Shown: piece by piece, positions 16,801 to 25,231 of the stretch
Layout of the letters: each line of letters starts with the position of its first letter
Position numbering within the stretch: the first letter of the stretch is position 1
Assembly (NCBI GenBank): GCA_017454525.1
Contig: JAFTCT010000030.1
Location: 1-37,136, forward strand
Reading direction: 5' to 3'
DNA length: 37,136 bases
Source: Clostridia bacterium
Lineage (GTDB): Bacteria > Bacillota > Clostridia > Oscillospirales > CAG-272
The notes under the pieces: model-generated
Database searches by the model: none
The model's input: only the letters and a program-made list of their open reading frames with translations
What the model was told of the DNA's origin: nothing
Position numbers and translations under genes: made by a program

Positions 16801-18039
16801 ATGCGTGATCTGATCATCATCGGAGGCGGTCCCGCGGGGCTTGCCGCCGCATACGCGGCGTACGAAAAAGGCGTGCGCGACATTCTCATCATCGAGCGCG
16901 ACGCAAAACTCGGCGGGATCCTCAATCAGTGCATCCACAACGGCTTCGGGCTCCACCGCTTCGGCGAAGAACTGTCCGGTCCCGAATACGCCGGAAGATA
17001 TATCGCCATGCTGAAGGATACGGGCGTCGAAGTGTATTCCGACACGATGGTGCTCGAGCTGCGCCCCGACCGCACGGTCTGCGCGGTGAGCGCCGCGCGC
17101 GGCTACGTCGAACTGCAGGCGAAGGCGATCGTGCTCGCCATGGGCTGCAGGGAACGCACCCGCGGCGCCATCTCGATCCCCGGCAAGCGTCCCTCGGGCG
17201 TTTTTACGGCGGGCGCGGCGCAGCGCTACCTCAATATGGAGGGCTGGCTGTGCGGCAAGCGCGTGGTGATCTTAGGCTCGGGAGACATCGGGCTGATCAT
17301 GGCGCGCCGCATGACTCTGGAGGGCGCGAAGGTGCTGGCGTGCGTCGAAGTCATGCCCTATTCGGGAGGACTGAACCGCAACATCGTCCAGTGCCTGCAC
17401 GATTTTGATATCCCGCTCTACCTCTCGCACACCGTCACCGACATCCGCGGCGACAAACGGCTGACCGGCGTGACCGTCATGAAAGTCGACGACCGGCGTA
17501 TGCCGATCCCCGGGACCGAAATGGATTTCGACTGCGACACCCTGCTCCTCTCGGTCGGGCTGATCCCCGAAAACGAACTCACAAGGCAGGCGGGCATCAC
17601 GATCTCAAAAACGAACGGTCCGGTCGTCTTCGACAATATGGAGACTTCCCTGCCCGGCGTTTTCGCCTGCGGCAACGTCGTACACGTTCACGATCTGGTC
17701 GACTTCGTGTCCGAGGAAGCCGCGCGCGCGGGTTCCGCCGCCGCCGACCGCATCTTCGGGAAACTGCCCGGAGAGAGCGCCGTATCGGTCCTGACCGGCA
17801 ACGCCGTCTCCTACACCGTACCGCAGTATATCCGCGACAGCGAAAACGAAAAAGCGGTATCGGTCTCCTTCCGCGTGAACAAGGTCATGGAAAACGTCAC
17901 GATCGAGGTGCAGGGCAAAGAAAAGACGCTCTGCTCCTACAAGCGCGCGCACATGGCGCCCGGCGAAATGGAGAAGATCGTCATTCCGAGAGTGCTTCTG
18001 AAGAACGAGACCGCGGTGACCGTCGCGATCAAAGAATGA
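16801..18039 (+). CDS. NAD(P)/FAD-dependent oxidoreductase, partner of the GlpA-like dehydrogenase
   Basis: A 412-residue pyridine-nucleotide-disulfide-type flavoprotein. It has two dinucleotide-binding motifs: GGGPAGLAAAYAA at 8-20 for FAD, and GSGDIGLIMARR at about 160 for NAD(P)H. Family features GCRERTRG, SVGLIPENEL and VFACGNVVHVHDLVD are visible. There is no CxxxxC redox disulfide, so it is not a thioredoxin-reductase-like enzyme. In Clostridia this protein follows GlpA-like dehydrogenases and probably passes their electrons to NAD(P) or another acceptor. It starts 12 bases after the GlpA-like gene with a ribosome site (AAGGAGG). The electron acceptor is inferred from context. Confidence 0.85.
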   Translation: MRDLIIIGGGPAGLAAAYAAYEKGVRDILIIERDAKLGGILNQCIHNGFGLHRFGEELSGPEYAGRYIAMLKDTGVEVYSDTMVLELRPDRTVCAVSAARGYVELQAKAIVLAMGCRERTRGAISIPGKRPSGVFTAGAAQRYLNMEGWLCGKRVVILGSGDIGLIMARRMTLEGAKVLACVEVMPYSGGLNRNIVQCLHDFDIPLYLSHTVTDIRGDKRLTGVTVMKVDDRRMPIPGTEMDFDCDTLLLSVGLIPENELTRQAGITISKTNGPVVFDNMETSLPGVFACGNVVHVHDLVDFVSEEAARAGSAAADRIFGKLPGESAVSVLTGNAVSYTVPQYIRDSENEKAVSVSFRVNKVMENVTIEVQGKEKTLCSYKRAHMAPGEMEKIVIPRVLLKNETAVTVAIKE

Positions 18040-18056
18040 AAGTGAGGCGGTAAGAC

Positions 18057-18398
18057 GTGAAAGAAATGATCTGCATCACCTGCCCGAAGGGATGTCACCT
18101 TCAGGTGGATGAAACTACTCTTACGGTCAGGGGCAACGGCTGTCCGCGCGGCGTCGTCTACGCGCAGAACGAAATGACCGATCCCAAGCGCACCGTCACC
18201 TCTACCGTGGCGATCTCCGGGTCCTTCCTTGCGCGCTGTCCGGTGCGCACGACCGCGCCGGTCCCGAAAGGAAAAATGAAGGAGCTCGTCGCGCTGCTCA
18301 AGGAGCACACGCTGGTCTCGCCCGTAAAAACCGGCGACGTTGTGATAAAGAACGTCTTCGGATGCGGCGCCGACGTCATCGTCACAAGGGATATGTAA
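18057..18398 (+). CDS. DUF1667 cysteine-rich protein
   Basis: A 113-residue soluble protein of the DUF1667 family, which consistently accompanies the two preceding flavoproteins in anaerobic Firmicutes. Cysteines near the start (CITCPKGC, then GNGCPRG) could bind an iron-sulfur cluster or zinc. Two more cysteines lie in ARCPVRT and VFGCGAD. It probably forms a small electron-transfer or structural subunit of the dehydrogenase. The start is GTG at 18057, preceded by GAGGCGG, 17 bases after the previous stop. The family has no proven biochemical role that I know of. Confidence 0.85.
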   Translation: MKEMICITCPKGCHLQVDETTLTVRGNGCPRGVVYAQNEMTDPKRTVTSTVAISGSFLARCPVRTTAPVPKGKMKELVALLKEHTLVSPVKTGDVVIKNVFGCGADVIVTRDM

Positions 18399-18422
18399 TT
18401 TACTGCCGGGAGGGCGCGGGAA

Positions 18423-19250
18423 ATGCAAGAATTCTGGAATAAGGTCGTTGAGATCGGCGCGACTTACGGCGGAAAGATCGTTCTGGCGCTCGTCACCCTG
18501 ATCGTCGGGCTGATCGTTATCAAAGCGATCGGCAGGATCGTAAGGAAAGCGCTTGAAAAGAGCGCCTGGGACAAGATCGTCAAGGTGATCATCCTGAAGG
18601 TCGTCAAGATCTTACTCTATCTCATCCTGCTCGTCGGGATCATCGAAATACTGGGCGTGCCGATGACCAGCGTCGCCGCGCTCGTCGCCTCGGGCGGTCT
18701 TGCGCTGGGGCTGGCGTTCCAGGGCGCGCTGTCCAACCTCGCGGGCGGCTTCATGATCCTGATCTTCAAGCCCTTCAGGATCGGCGACTACGTTGAATCG
18801 ACGGGCGCCGAGGGGTTTGTGGAGGACATCAGCATCTTCTATACGAAGATCCTCACGCTCGACAATAAACTGATCATGGTCCCCAACGGCGACCTCATGA
18901 GTTCCAACGTCACCAACTTCACAGCCAAGGACAAGCGCCGTATCGACCAGGATTTCAAGATCACCAACGACATCGATCAGGAACTGGTCAAGAAAGTGCT
19001 GCTTGAAGCCTGCGCCGGCACCGCGGGCGTGCTCTCCGAGCCTTCGCCCTTCGCGCGGCTGACGGCGGTGGACGACGACACCTATATCTTCACCGTCCGC
19101 GCCTGGTGCGAAACGCCTCAGTACTGGGACGTGTATTTCGACCTCATCGAGAACTGCAGCAAATCGCTTGCCGCGCACGGCATCGACGATCCCGAGGAGC
19201 GCATCGCCGTGCGGCTCGTCAAGGAGGAGGACGGAGGAGAAAAACCGTGA
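18423..19250 (+). CDS. mscS: Small-conductance mechanosensitive channel (MscS family)
   Basis: A 275-residue inner-membrane channel that opens on hypo-osmotic stretch and releases solutes. There are three membrane segments (about 17-37, 55-78, 83-115). The pore helix TM3 has the Gly/Ala-rich stretch ASGGLALGLAFQGALSNLAGG in the usual position. The beta domain (PFRIGDYVES, VEDISIFYTKILTLDNKLIMVPNG) and a C-terminal alpha/beta domain follow. The length is typical for simple MscS proteins. It lies 24 bases after the DUF1667 gene. Its stop overlaps the GTG of the phosphatase gene by four bases, so the two are translationally coupled. Confidence 0.93.
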   Translation: MQEFWNKVVEIGATYGGKIVLALVTLIVGLIVIKAIGRIVRKALEKSAWDKIVKVIILKVVKILLYLILLVGIIEILGVPMTSVAALVASGGLALGLAFQGALSNLAGGFMILIFKPFRIGDYVESTGAEGFVEDISIFYTKILTLDNKLIMVPNGDLMSSNVTNFTAKDKRRIDQDFKITNDIDQELVKKVLLEACAGTAGVLSEPSPFARLTAVDDDTYIFTVRAWCETPQYWDVYFDLIENCSKSLAAHGIDDPEERIAVRLVKEEDGGEKP

Positions 19251-19720
19251 GTTTCGCCGTTCTGTTCGTCTGTCACGGAAACATCTGCCGCAGTCCGATG
19301 GCGGAATTCCTTATGAAAGACCTTCTTGAAAAGGAGGGGCTGTCGGGCTGCGTTCTCGTAGACTCCGCGGCGGTCAGCGACGAGGAGACCGGCCGTCCGG
19401 TCTACCCGCCCGCCCGCAGGAAGCTCGCGGAACACGGGATCGGATGCGGCGAAAAACGCGCGCGGAAGATCGAGAAAGCGGACTACGGCCGGTACGACCT
19501 GCTGATCGGCATGGACCGCTCGAACGTGCGCAGGATGGCGTCGTTTTTCGGCGGCGACCCTGAGGGCAAGATCCTGCGGATCCTGGAATTCGCCGGCATC
19601 TCACGCGACGTCGAGGATCCGTGGTACACCGGCGATTTTGACGCCGCGTGGGACGATATCGAACGGGGCTGCCGCGCCCTGCTCGACGAACTGAAAAAGC
19701 GCGTTTCCGCGCAGAGCTGA
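19247..19720 (+). CDS. Low-molecular-weight protein-tyrosine phosphatase
   Basis: A 157-residue cytoplasmic phosphatase. The active-site loop is CHGNICRS with Cys9 and Arg15, and the general-acid aspartate lies in the EDPWYTG segment near residue 125. Length and motif order are standard. The start is a GTG overlapping the MscS stop (GTGA), with strong GGAGG sites just upstream. An in-frame upstream extension over the MscS gene was rejected because it is only an overlapping frame and the fold begins at this GTG. In Firmicutes such enzymes often act on tyrosine kinases of capsule synthesis or on phosphoarginine. No kinase is adjacent here, so the substrate is unknown. Confidence 0.92.
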   Translation: MSFAVLFVCHGNICRSPMAEFLMKDLLEKEGLSGCVLVDSAAVSDEETGRPVYPPARRKLAEHGIGCGEKRARKIEKADYGRYDLLIGMDRSNVRRMASFFGGDPEGKILRILEFAGISRDVEDPWYTGDFDAAWDDIERGCRALLDELKKRVSAQS

Positions 19721-19738
19721 CGGCGGCGATCATTCTTG

Positions 19739-19788
19739 AAAAAACACAAGCCGACACCCGGAATAACGGATATCAGCTTGTGTTTTTT
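19739..19788. terminator. Two-way terminator between converging genes
   Basis: A 13-base-pair stem (arms 19739-19751 and 19776-19788) has A6 on the left and T6 on the right, so it can end transcription on both strands. It separates the phosphatase gene on plus from the transporter gene on minus. Confidence 0.88.
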
Positions 19789-19814
19789 GCTGCGCGGCGC
19801 AGGAATACCGAAAA

Positions 19815-21083
19815 TCAGGACCAGAAGATCCAGATAAACAGATATCCCGTCATAACCGCTGCAAGCGTGAAGGGCACGCCGATGCGCATGAAATCTCTGA
19901 AGCGCACGGTATAGCCTTCTTTCTTCAGCATTCCCACGGCAGTGATATTGGCGGACGCGCCGATGGGCGTGAGGTTGCCGCCGAGCGTCGCGCCGGTTAG
20001 CAGACCGAAATAAAGCAGCAGCGCCGGGATCCCCGAGGACTGCGAGACCACCGTCAGCACCGGCAGCATCGTCGCCACGTAAGGAATATTGTCGACGAAC
20101 GCCGAAATGAGTACAGAGCCCCAGACGATCACCGTGTAAAGAAGGAAGGCGTTGCTGCCGCCGACCGCCGTGATTCCCGCGGCAAGATCGCCGACGATCC
20201 CGACCTCGGTGATGCCCCCGATCACAACGAACAGACCGAGCAGCAATAAGACCGTCTCAATATCAAGATTCTTGAGCGCGCGCAGCGGCGCTTTGATCTT
20301 TTTGTGCATCATGAGATCGAAAATCACCGTCAGGAGCGCAACCGCCATACAGATGATCCCGTTGATCAGTTCGGGCGTACCGGGGATAAAGGAAGCGACG
20401 ATCAGAGCGACGACCATCAAAAGGAGCATCACGGTCGGCATATAATCGCTGACCTTCGTGCGAACGTCGGCTTTCACCGGCTGCTTATTCTTTCTGAACA
20501 GGAACATCATGATCGGCACGGTCGCAAGCGCGCCCAGCTCAACGGCGAAGAAAATGCCGGGTTTTCCCTGCATCCAGAAGAAATCGAGAAAATTCATCTG
20601 CGCATAGTCGCCGAGCATGATCGAGGTGGTATCGCCGACCAGCGTCGCCGCGCCCTGCAGGTTGGAGGAAACGGCGATCGCAAGGATCATCCCCACCGGA
20701 TTGATGTTCAGCTTTCTGCAGATCGCCAGTCCTACCGGCGCGGTCATGAGTACGGTCGCGACGTTGTCGATAAACGCCGAGATCACGCCCGAAAACAACG
20801 ACATGAAGATCGTCACCCACATAACGTTCTTTGAAAGATCGAGCAGTTTATCCGCGAGCAGATTCGGCATTTTTGAATCGATAAAGTAATCCACGATCAG
20901 CATCGTGCCGACGATCATCATGAGTACGTTGAAATTCACCGTTCCGAGCAGCTGCCCGATCGGCAGAATGCCTGAAATGAGGAATACAGCCGCCACCGTC
21001 AGCGCGTAATACGGACGGTATTTCGGCAGAAAGATCATGAATCCGTACATCAGGATGAACAGAACAAGCGCAAATATTTTCAT
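19815..21083 (-). CDS. Ion transporter of the ArsB/NhaD/SLC13-like superfamily, under a manganese riboswitch
   Basis: A 422-residue inner-membrane permease with about ten to eleven membrane segments. Two inverted halves carry matching signatures: AFIDNVATVLM with SSNLQGAATLVGDTT in the first, and AFVDNIPYVATMLP with GATLGGNLTPIGASANI in the second. These are the substrate/ion-site motifs of the ion-transporter superfamily. Members move arsenite, Na+, or carboxylates, and the substrate cannot be read from motifs alone. The upstream leader is a yybP-ykoY riboswitch, which in characterised cases senses Mn2+ and turns on manganese export or homeostasis genes. A manganese-linked role, probably efflux, is therefore inferred. 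The ATG has a clear ribosome site (TGGAGGAAGT). The gene stands alone between two terminators. Confidence 0.85.
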   Translation of the reverse strand: MKIFALVLFILMYGFMIFLPKYRPYYALTVAAVFLISGILPIGQLLGTVNFNVLMMIVGTMLIVDYFIDSKMPNLLADKLLDLSKNVMWVTIFMSLFSGVISAFIDNVATVLMTAPVGLAICRKLNINPVGMILAIAVSSNLQGAATLVGDTTSIMLGDYAQMNFLDFFWMQGKPGIFFAVELGALATVPIMMFLFRKNKQPVKADVRTKVSDYMPTVMLLLMVVALIVASFIPGTPELINGIICMAVALLTVIFDLMMHKKIKAPLRALKNLDIETVLLLLGLFVVIGGITEVGIVGDLAAGITAVGGSNAFLLYTVIVWGSVLISAFVDNIPYVATMLPVLTVVSQSSGIPALLLYFGLLTGATLGGNLTPIGASANITAVGMLKKEGYTVRFRDFMRIGVPFTLAAVMTGYLFIWIFWS

Positions 21084-21104
21084 TGTACTTCCTCCATGAT
21101 AACG

Positions 21105-21152
21105 ACAAAAAGCGAGACTTTTGCTGCAAAAAAAGCAGTAAAAGTCTCGCTT
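21105..21152 (-). terminator. Riboswitch-controlled intrinsic terminator
   Basis: On the minus strand a 17-base-pair stem with one mismatch (arms 21136-21152 and 21110-21126) is followed by TTTTT just before the transporter ribosome site. Its 5' arm overlaps the 3' strand of the riboswitch aptamer, so the two folds exclude each other. This is the usual layout of an ON switch. Confidence 0.85.
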
Positions 21153-21233
21153 CTTACAACATATTCCGGGGAAATCTCTCTCCCGTACTGACGAAATATG
21201 TTACACGTTTCCGTGCAAGCTACTCCCTAATAC
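21138..21233 (-). promoter_or_regulatory. yybP-ykoY (Mn2+) riboswitch
   Basis: Read as RNA on the minus strand, the leader has the conserved loop GGGAGUAGC (21219-21227), a hairpin UUGCACG-GAAA-CGUGUAA, a stem AACAUAUU/AAUAUGUU (21158-21165 with 21195-21202) that flanks CGUCA (21189-21193) on one side and CCGG (21166-21169) on the other, and a closing GCGAGACUUUU. These match the known yybP-ykoY consensus (GGGGAGUAG, UCGUCA, ACCGG, AAGACUUU). The 3' part is shared with the terminator at 21105-21152. Confidence 0.88.
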
Positions 21234-21240
21234 AATCCGG

Positions 21241-21269
21241 ATTATACAACATTTTTTTCCTTTTGTCAA
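21241..21269 (-). promoter_or_regulatory. Consensus promoter of the riboswitch-transporter gene
   Basis: TTGACA, a 17-base spacer and TATAAT on the minus strand. The RNA should start a few bases before the riboswitch, so the aptamer lies at the very 5' end of the transcript. Confidence 0.9.
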
Positions 21270-21314
21270 GCGTTATGCGCAAAAAAGGATCGTCCTGACG
21301 AAACCCCGCTCTTC

Positions 21315-23012
21315 TCAGCCGACCGGGAAGATGCTGCCGCCGATGAACTCGCGCACAAGCGAATTGCGCGGAACGTCCTCGCAGGAAAGCCCGAGGAAAT
21401 ACTCAAGGAACTTGAGCAGGCGCTTTGCCTCGGGATATTCCGGCGCGTCTGTCGGGATCGCGAAGAGCAGCGGCTCGGCGAAGGTCTTGAGTACCGCCAG
21501 TTCGTAGAGCGACGCAGAATTGAACATCACGTTCGCGTCCTCCTGGAAGGGGAAGATGTGCTTCTCTTCCCCGTGCCGTACCGACTGCCAGCGCGAGATC
21601 GTGCTGGCCGCCGAGAAGCCGCGCGTGCGCGCGTCGCGCACCATTCTGCGGATCTCGCGGTTGTCGGTCGTGGGGATGCGGTTGTGCTCGTCGATATTCA
21701 GCGAAGTGATCGCGCTGATATAGATCTTGAATTTGTCCTCGGGACGGATCGCATAGGACAGACGGTCGTTTAAACCGTGGATCCCTTCGATGACCAGCAC
21801 CTCGTCCTTGCCGATGCGCAGGTAATTGCCGTTGTATTCGGGCAGACCGCTGCGGAAATTAAAGGTCGGCAGATCGACCTTCTCGCCGCGCAGAAGGGCG
21901 GTCATCTGCTCGTTGAACAGTTCGATGTTCAGCGCCTCCAGGCATTCAAAATCGTATTCGCCGTTCTCGTCCTTCGGCGTTTTGCCGCGCTCGACGTAGT
22001 AATTGTCGCAGGCGATCGGGTGCGCGTGCAGACCGACGTTCGCGAGCTGGATCGAAAGGCGGTGCGAGAAGGAGGTCTTGCCGGAGGAGGAAGGTCCGGC
22101 GATCATCACGATGCGGCGGTTCTCCTCCTTGATCTGGCGGGCGATCTCGCCGATGTTGTGCTCCTGATACGCCTCCGACGCGAGGATGATATTTCTGCCC
22201 TCGCCGCGGGTGATCGCGTCGTTGAGCGCCGCGACCGTCGGAACGCCGATGCCCTCGCACCACTCGTCGGTACGGCGGCGCACCGAGAAGAGCTGCACGG
22301 GGATTTCGGGATTGCCCGGCATATCGGGATGCGCGTGGTGCGGCAGGATCAGAAGTACGCCTCCTTCGACTTTTCTCATATCGAAGATGTTGACGTATCC
22401 CGTCGACGGCGGCATATAACCGTAGTAATAGTCGTAATAATTCCCGAGACGGTAGACGTTCACGACCGAGGTGCGGCGGTAGTGCAAGAGCCGCTCCTTG
22501 TCGTGCATTCCGTGATGGCGGAAGAGGTCGATCGCGTCCTGGAGGTTCATTTTCGTCTTGAAGAACTTCTCGTTGTCGCGGGCGTAACGCTCCATCGTCG
22601 CCTTCACTTCTGCGAGTTTCTCCTCGGAGATCTCATTCTCTTCACCCGGCTGAGCCTTGAGTTCCAGAGAGAAGTACAATCCGTCCCCGATCGCGTACTC
22701 GAGCCGCAGCGACGCGATCCTCCTGCCCAGAACGTGCGTCATGGCGCGCAGGAACATCATCGTCGCGCCGCGCTCGTAGGTACGGTGTCCGTCGCGGTCC
22801 TTTGTCGTATAGAACGTCAGTTCCTTCGGCGACTGGTCTCCGTGCGGGAAAGTGCTGTCTCCGGGAACGGTTTTATTGAGTTCCACGAATTTCTGCCCGA
22901 CCTTCGCCAGGATGATCTGCGCGTCGTATTCGCTCTGAAATCTCTGCGCCAACTGAAGAAATGACGTGCCCTCCTCCACTTCCAGAGGGGCGTTTTTGTA
23001 AATAAATGTCAT
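21315..23012 (-). CDS. Nucleoside (uridine-type) kinase with TGS and ThrRS-like N-terminal domains
   Basis: A 565-residue cytoplasmic protein common in Clostridia. Residues 1-65 form a TGS-like domain, and about 70-240 resemble the editing/second additional domain of threonyl-tRNA synthetase. The C-terminal half is a P-loop kinase of the uridine kinase/phosphoribulokinase family: Walker A GPSSSGKTS (306-314), DNYYVERG, and VIEGIHGLND. The kinase part should phosphorylate uridine/cytidine or a related nucleoside. The role of the N-terminal tRNA-synthetase-like part is not known to me. The ATG follows CGGAGGACAG, and a perfect promoter lies at 23046-23074. It is probably a single-gene unit. Full length for the family. 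Confidence 0.88.
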   Translation of the reverse strand: MTFIYKNAPLEVEEGTSFLQLAQRFQSEYDAQIILAKVGQKFVELNKTVPGDSTFPHGDQSPKELTFYTTKDRDGHRTYERGATMMFLRAMTHVLGRRIASLRLEYAIGDGLYFSLELKAQPGEENEISEEKLAEVKATMERYARDNEKFFKTKMNLQDAIDLFRHHGMHDKERLLHYRRTSVVNVYRLGNYYDYYYGYMPPSTGYVNIFDMRKVEGGVLLILPHHAHPDMPGNPEIPVQLFSVRRRTDEWCEGIGVPTVAALNDAITRGEGRNIILASEAYQEHNIGEIARQIKEENRRIVMIAGPSSSGKTSFSHRLSIQLANVGLHAHPIACDNYYVERGKTPKDENGEYDFECLEALNIELFNEQMTALLRGEKVDLPTFNFRSGLPEYNGNYLRIGKDEVLVIEGIHGLNDRLSYAIRPEDKFKIYISAITSLNIDEHNRIPTTDNREIRRMVRDARTRGFSAASTISRWQSVRHGEEKHIFPFQEDANVMFNSASLYELAVLKTFAEPLLFAIPTDAPEYPEAKRLLKFLEYFLGLSCEDVPRNSLVREFIGGSIFPVG

Positions 23013-23045
23013 TCTGTCCTCCGTTATTCATACAGTATCTTGTAT

Positions 23046-23074
23046 ATTATATATGAAAGCAAAGACTTTGTCAA
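23046..23074 (-). promoter_or_regulatory. Consensus promoter of the nucleoside kinase gene
   Basis: TTGACA, a 17-base spacer and TATAAT on the minus strand, with a leader of about 27 bases to the ATG at 23012. Confidence 0.9.
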
Positions 23075-23130
23075 CTGTTTTTTCGCTTTTATCACGAAAC
23101 GCGCGGTCTGTTTCGCCGGCGTTCGCCTGC

Positions 23131-23182
23131 AAAAATAACCGGCTGATATAAGGACGTGTGATCCTTCATTCAGCCGGTTTTT
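23131..23182 (-). terminator. Terminator after the two-domain lipoprotein gene
   Basis: The outer stem AACCGGCTGA/TCAGCCGGTT (23137-23146 with 23170-23179) and an inner AAGGA/TCCTT stem form a long hairpin. It is followed on minus by TTATTTTT. It lies about 100 bases after the lipoprotein stop. The plus side also ends in TTTTT, so it could work both ways. Confidence 0.8.
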
Positions 23183-23283
23183 CCGCCGCATCTCCGCAGG
23201 CAGGGCGTTTGCGCGCCAAACGTCGAAAGTCAAAAGCGTATTTCTGCGTTCCGGAACGGCTTTTTGCGTTCTGAACGGCGCCC

Positions 23284-25158
23284 TCAGAGATCCGCCGGAT
23301 CGGCGGGTTCTTCGGGAACGTATTCCTCGTAGTCCGAAAGGTCGGGGAAGGTCACCGTGACGTCCTTGCCGGGATCGACGTACGTCGTCGTGCCGGTGAA
23401 CTCGGAGGACACGTTGATCTTCAGTCCCATACTCATCACCATATCCACATGCATTTTCACCGTATATGATCCGACGTAGCCGCTCTGAAGAAGCACGAAG
23501 GTCGCGGTGATATCCGAGCAGGTCAAGTCCTCAATCTCAACGCCGCTTCCGGGCTCCGCGCCGGAAAGCGCGGAAAGCATATCCTCGCCGAGCAGTTCGG
23601 AGAACTGTTCGGGCGTCAGCCGTATCACACAGGTCACGGTCCCGTCAGCGTTTTCGGTGACCGTCATGTCCTTGAAAACGTCGGCGGACGGGTCTTTTTC
23701 ATTCTTCCGGAAACCGGTATCGGGCAGGAACTGCGCCGCTACGTCGCTGTCAGCCGCAAACCGGACTTTGTTATTCCCGTCGCTGACGTAAACGAAGTCC
23801 CTGTCGGCGTAGACCGTCAGTTCCGCCGTTTCTCCGTCGCTCGACTGCGTTTGCTTCGATTGAGATTTCTGCTCTTCGGTTCCGGCGCCGGATATCAGCG
23901 TCTCCTCCACCGTCGTAGTCAGCATACGCTGCGTCTCGCCGAAGAGATCAAACGACATATCGGTCACGTTCTCCTTTTTGACCTCATATCCGGTCAGCGC
24001 CGCAGTCTTATCGACGGCGTCCATCAGAGCTCTGGGCGCATCGGAAAGCACGCTCGGGGTCTGTGTGGGCGTAGGCGTAGGCGTCGGCGTGGGCGTCGGA
24101 ACGACGGTCGGCGTCGGTTCGACCGTCGGGGTCGGTTCGACCGTCGGGGTCGGCTCGACCGTCGGCGTCGGGACGAATTCCTCGTATTCGGAAAGATCCG
24201 GCAGCGTCACGGACACTTCTTTGCCGGGATCGACGTACGTCGTGATACTGCTGATCTCACCGTCGATCTTCGCGGGGATCGTCAAGTCGCCTTCCATGTG
24301 CATGATCATATCGACGGCTATTTTCGTATTCAGTGTGAATGCGCCGACATACCCGTTTTCAAGAACCGTTACAGAGAGCGATATGTCGGACAGAGCAATG
24401 GATTGCATTTCGGAACCTTCCGAAATCGCCATGATCATGTCGCTGAACTGATCCCAATAGTATTGTTCGAACTGTTCCTGAGTGATACTCACCGTTACCG
24501 TCTTTGAACCGTCTCCGTTCTCCGTGACCGCGACGTTTTTCAGAAGCCCGATCGCCGCCGCTTCATCCTCGGGAAGCGTGGCGGAATCCGCAGTCTTGTT
24601 ATACGCGGCCGCTTCCTCGCTGTCTTGCGCATATCTGGTCTTGGTTCCGTTTTCATCGCAGACGTAAACGAAATCCTTATCGATGTATACCGTTCTTTCG
24701 GCGGTCGTTCCCATCATCGTCGTCGTCGTACGTTCTTCCGTCAACCGTTTGTCGGTGCCGTTGTTCGCTGTTTTTATCAGCGCCGAAACAGTGACGTCCA
24801 TATTCTGCAGAATACCGAACACCGTCACGTTCATCTTGAATTGCATTTCCGTCTGCTGTTCATAGCCGAGCAGCGCGTCGGTCTTTTTTCCGGCGGCGGC
24901 AAGCAGGGCGTATGCTTCATCCGCTCCGGCGGGGACCGTCGGCGTGGGTTCGACCGTCGGAGTTTCTGTGGGCTTTGCCGTTTCGGTCTGCGCATCGTTC
25001 GGCGCCGACGCAGTCGTTGAATCCGCCGGGGACGCTCCGGTAACGGAAGATTCCGCAGCAGAGGTCGTCGGCTGTTCGTTTCCGCCGCAGGAAACGGCGG
25101 TCAGCAGCAGCGCCGTCAAGGTCAGGAGCGCCAGCAGTACGGTCAAAATCTTTTTCAT
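23284..25158 (-). CDS. Lipoprotein with two related domains joined by a Thr-Pro linker
   Basis: A protein of about 624 residues exported and lipid-anchored at the outer face of the membrane. The signal peptide ends at a lipobox-like AVSC, followed by a Ser/Thr/Pro-rich spacer. Two homologous domains (about 80-330 and 375-615) share the pattern LxGYE..., TAERTVYIDKDFVYV / TAELTVYADRDFVYV, MTVTENADGTVT-like, and a closing TTYVDPGKxVxVTxPDLSxYEE. They are joined by a (VEPTPT)n linker. The domain family is not recognised. Its folds recall LolA/LppX-like lipoproteins in length and beta content, but this is a guess. The ATG at 25158 is preferred over 25164 because the AGAGGA ribosome site abuts the latter. 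It is transcribed alone from the promoter at 25203-25231. Confidence 0.82.
   Translation of the reverse strand: MKKILTVLLALLTLTALLLTAVSCGGNEQPTTSAAESSVTGASPADSTTASAPNDAQTETAKPTETPTVEPTPTVPAGADEAYALLAAAGKKTDALLGYEQQTEMQFKMNVTVFGILQNMDVTVSALIKTANNGTDKRLTEERTTTTMMGTTAERTVYIDKDFVYVCDENGTKTRYAQDSEEAAAYNKTADSATLPEDEAAAIGLLKNVAVTENGDGSKTVTVSITQEQFEQYYWDQFSDMIMAISEGSEMQSIALSDISLSVTVLENGYVGAFTLNTKIAVDMIMHMEGDLTIPAKIDGEISSITTYVDPGKEVSVTLPDLSEYEEFVPTPTVEPTPTVEPTPTVEPTPTVVPTPTPTPTPTPTQTPSVLSDAPRALMDAVDKTAALTGYEVKKENVTDMSFDLFGETQRMLTTTVEETLISGAGTEEQKSQSKQTQSSDGETAELTVYADRDFVYVSDGNNKVRFAADSDVAAQFLPDTGFRKNEKDPSADVFKDMTVTENADGTVTCVIRLTPEQFSELLGEDMLSALSGAEPGSGVEIEDLTCSDITATFVLLQSGYVGSYTVKMHVDMVMSMGLKINVSSEFTGTTTYVDPGKDVTVTFPDLSDYEEYVPEEPADPADL
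24064..24172 (-). repeat. In-gene tandem repeats encoding the Thr-Pro linker
   Basis: An 18-base unit encoding VEPTPT repeats about three to four times, then degrades into six-base TPTP-coding units. It encodes a flexible extracellular linker, and copy number may vary by replication slippage. A single extra VEPTPT unit lies near 24945. Confidence 0.85.
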
Positions 25159-25202
25159 CGTCATTCCTCTTTCTCTTTTTGTTTGCGCGTTTCATTTTTC
25201 GC

Positions 25203-25231
25203 ATTGTAGCACGGATTGCGCCGTTTGTCAA
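25203..25231 (-). promoter_or_regulatory. Promoter of the two-domain lipoprotein gene
   Basis: TTGACA, a 17-base spacer and TACAAT on the minus strand. The -35 box overlaps the stop codon of the upstream small lipoprotein gene (25228). Confidence 0.82.

Noticed and set aside
23024..23233. Small minus-strand open frame upstream of the nucleoside kinase
   Set aside because: It covers the terminator and the kinase promoter and has no ribosome site.
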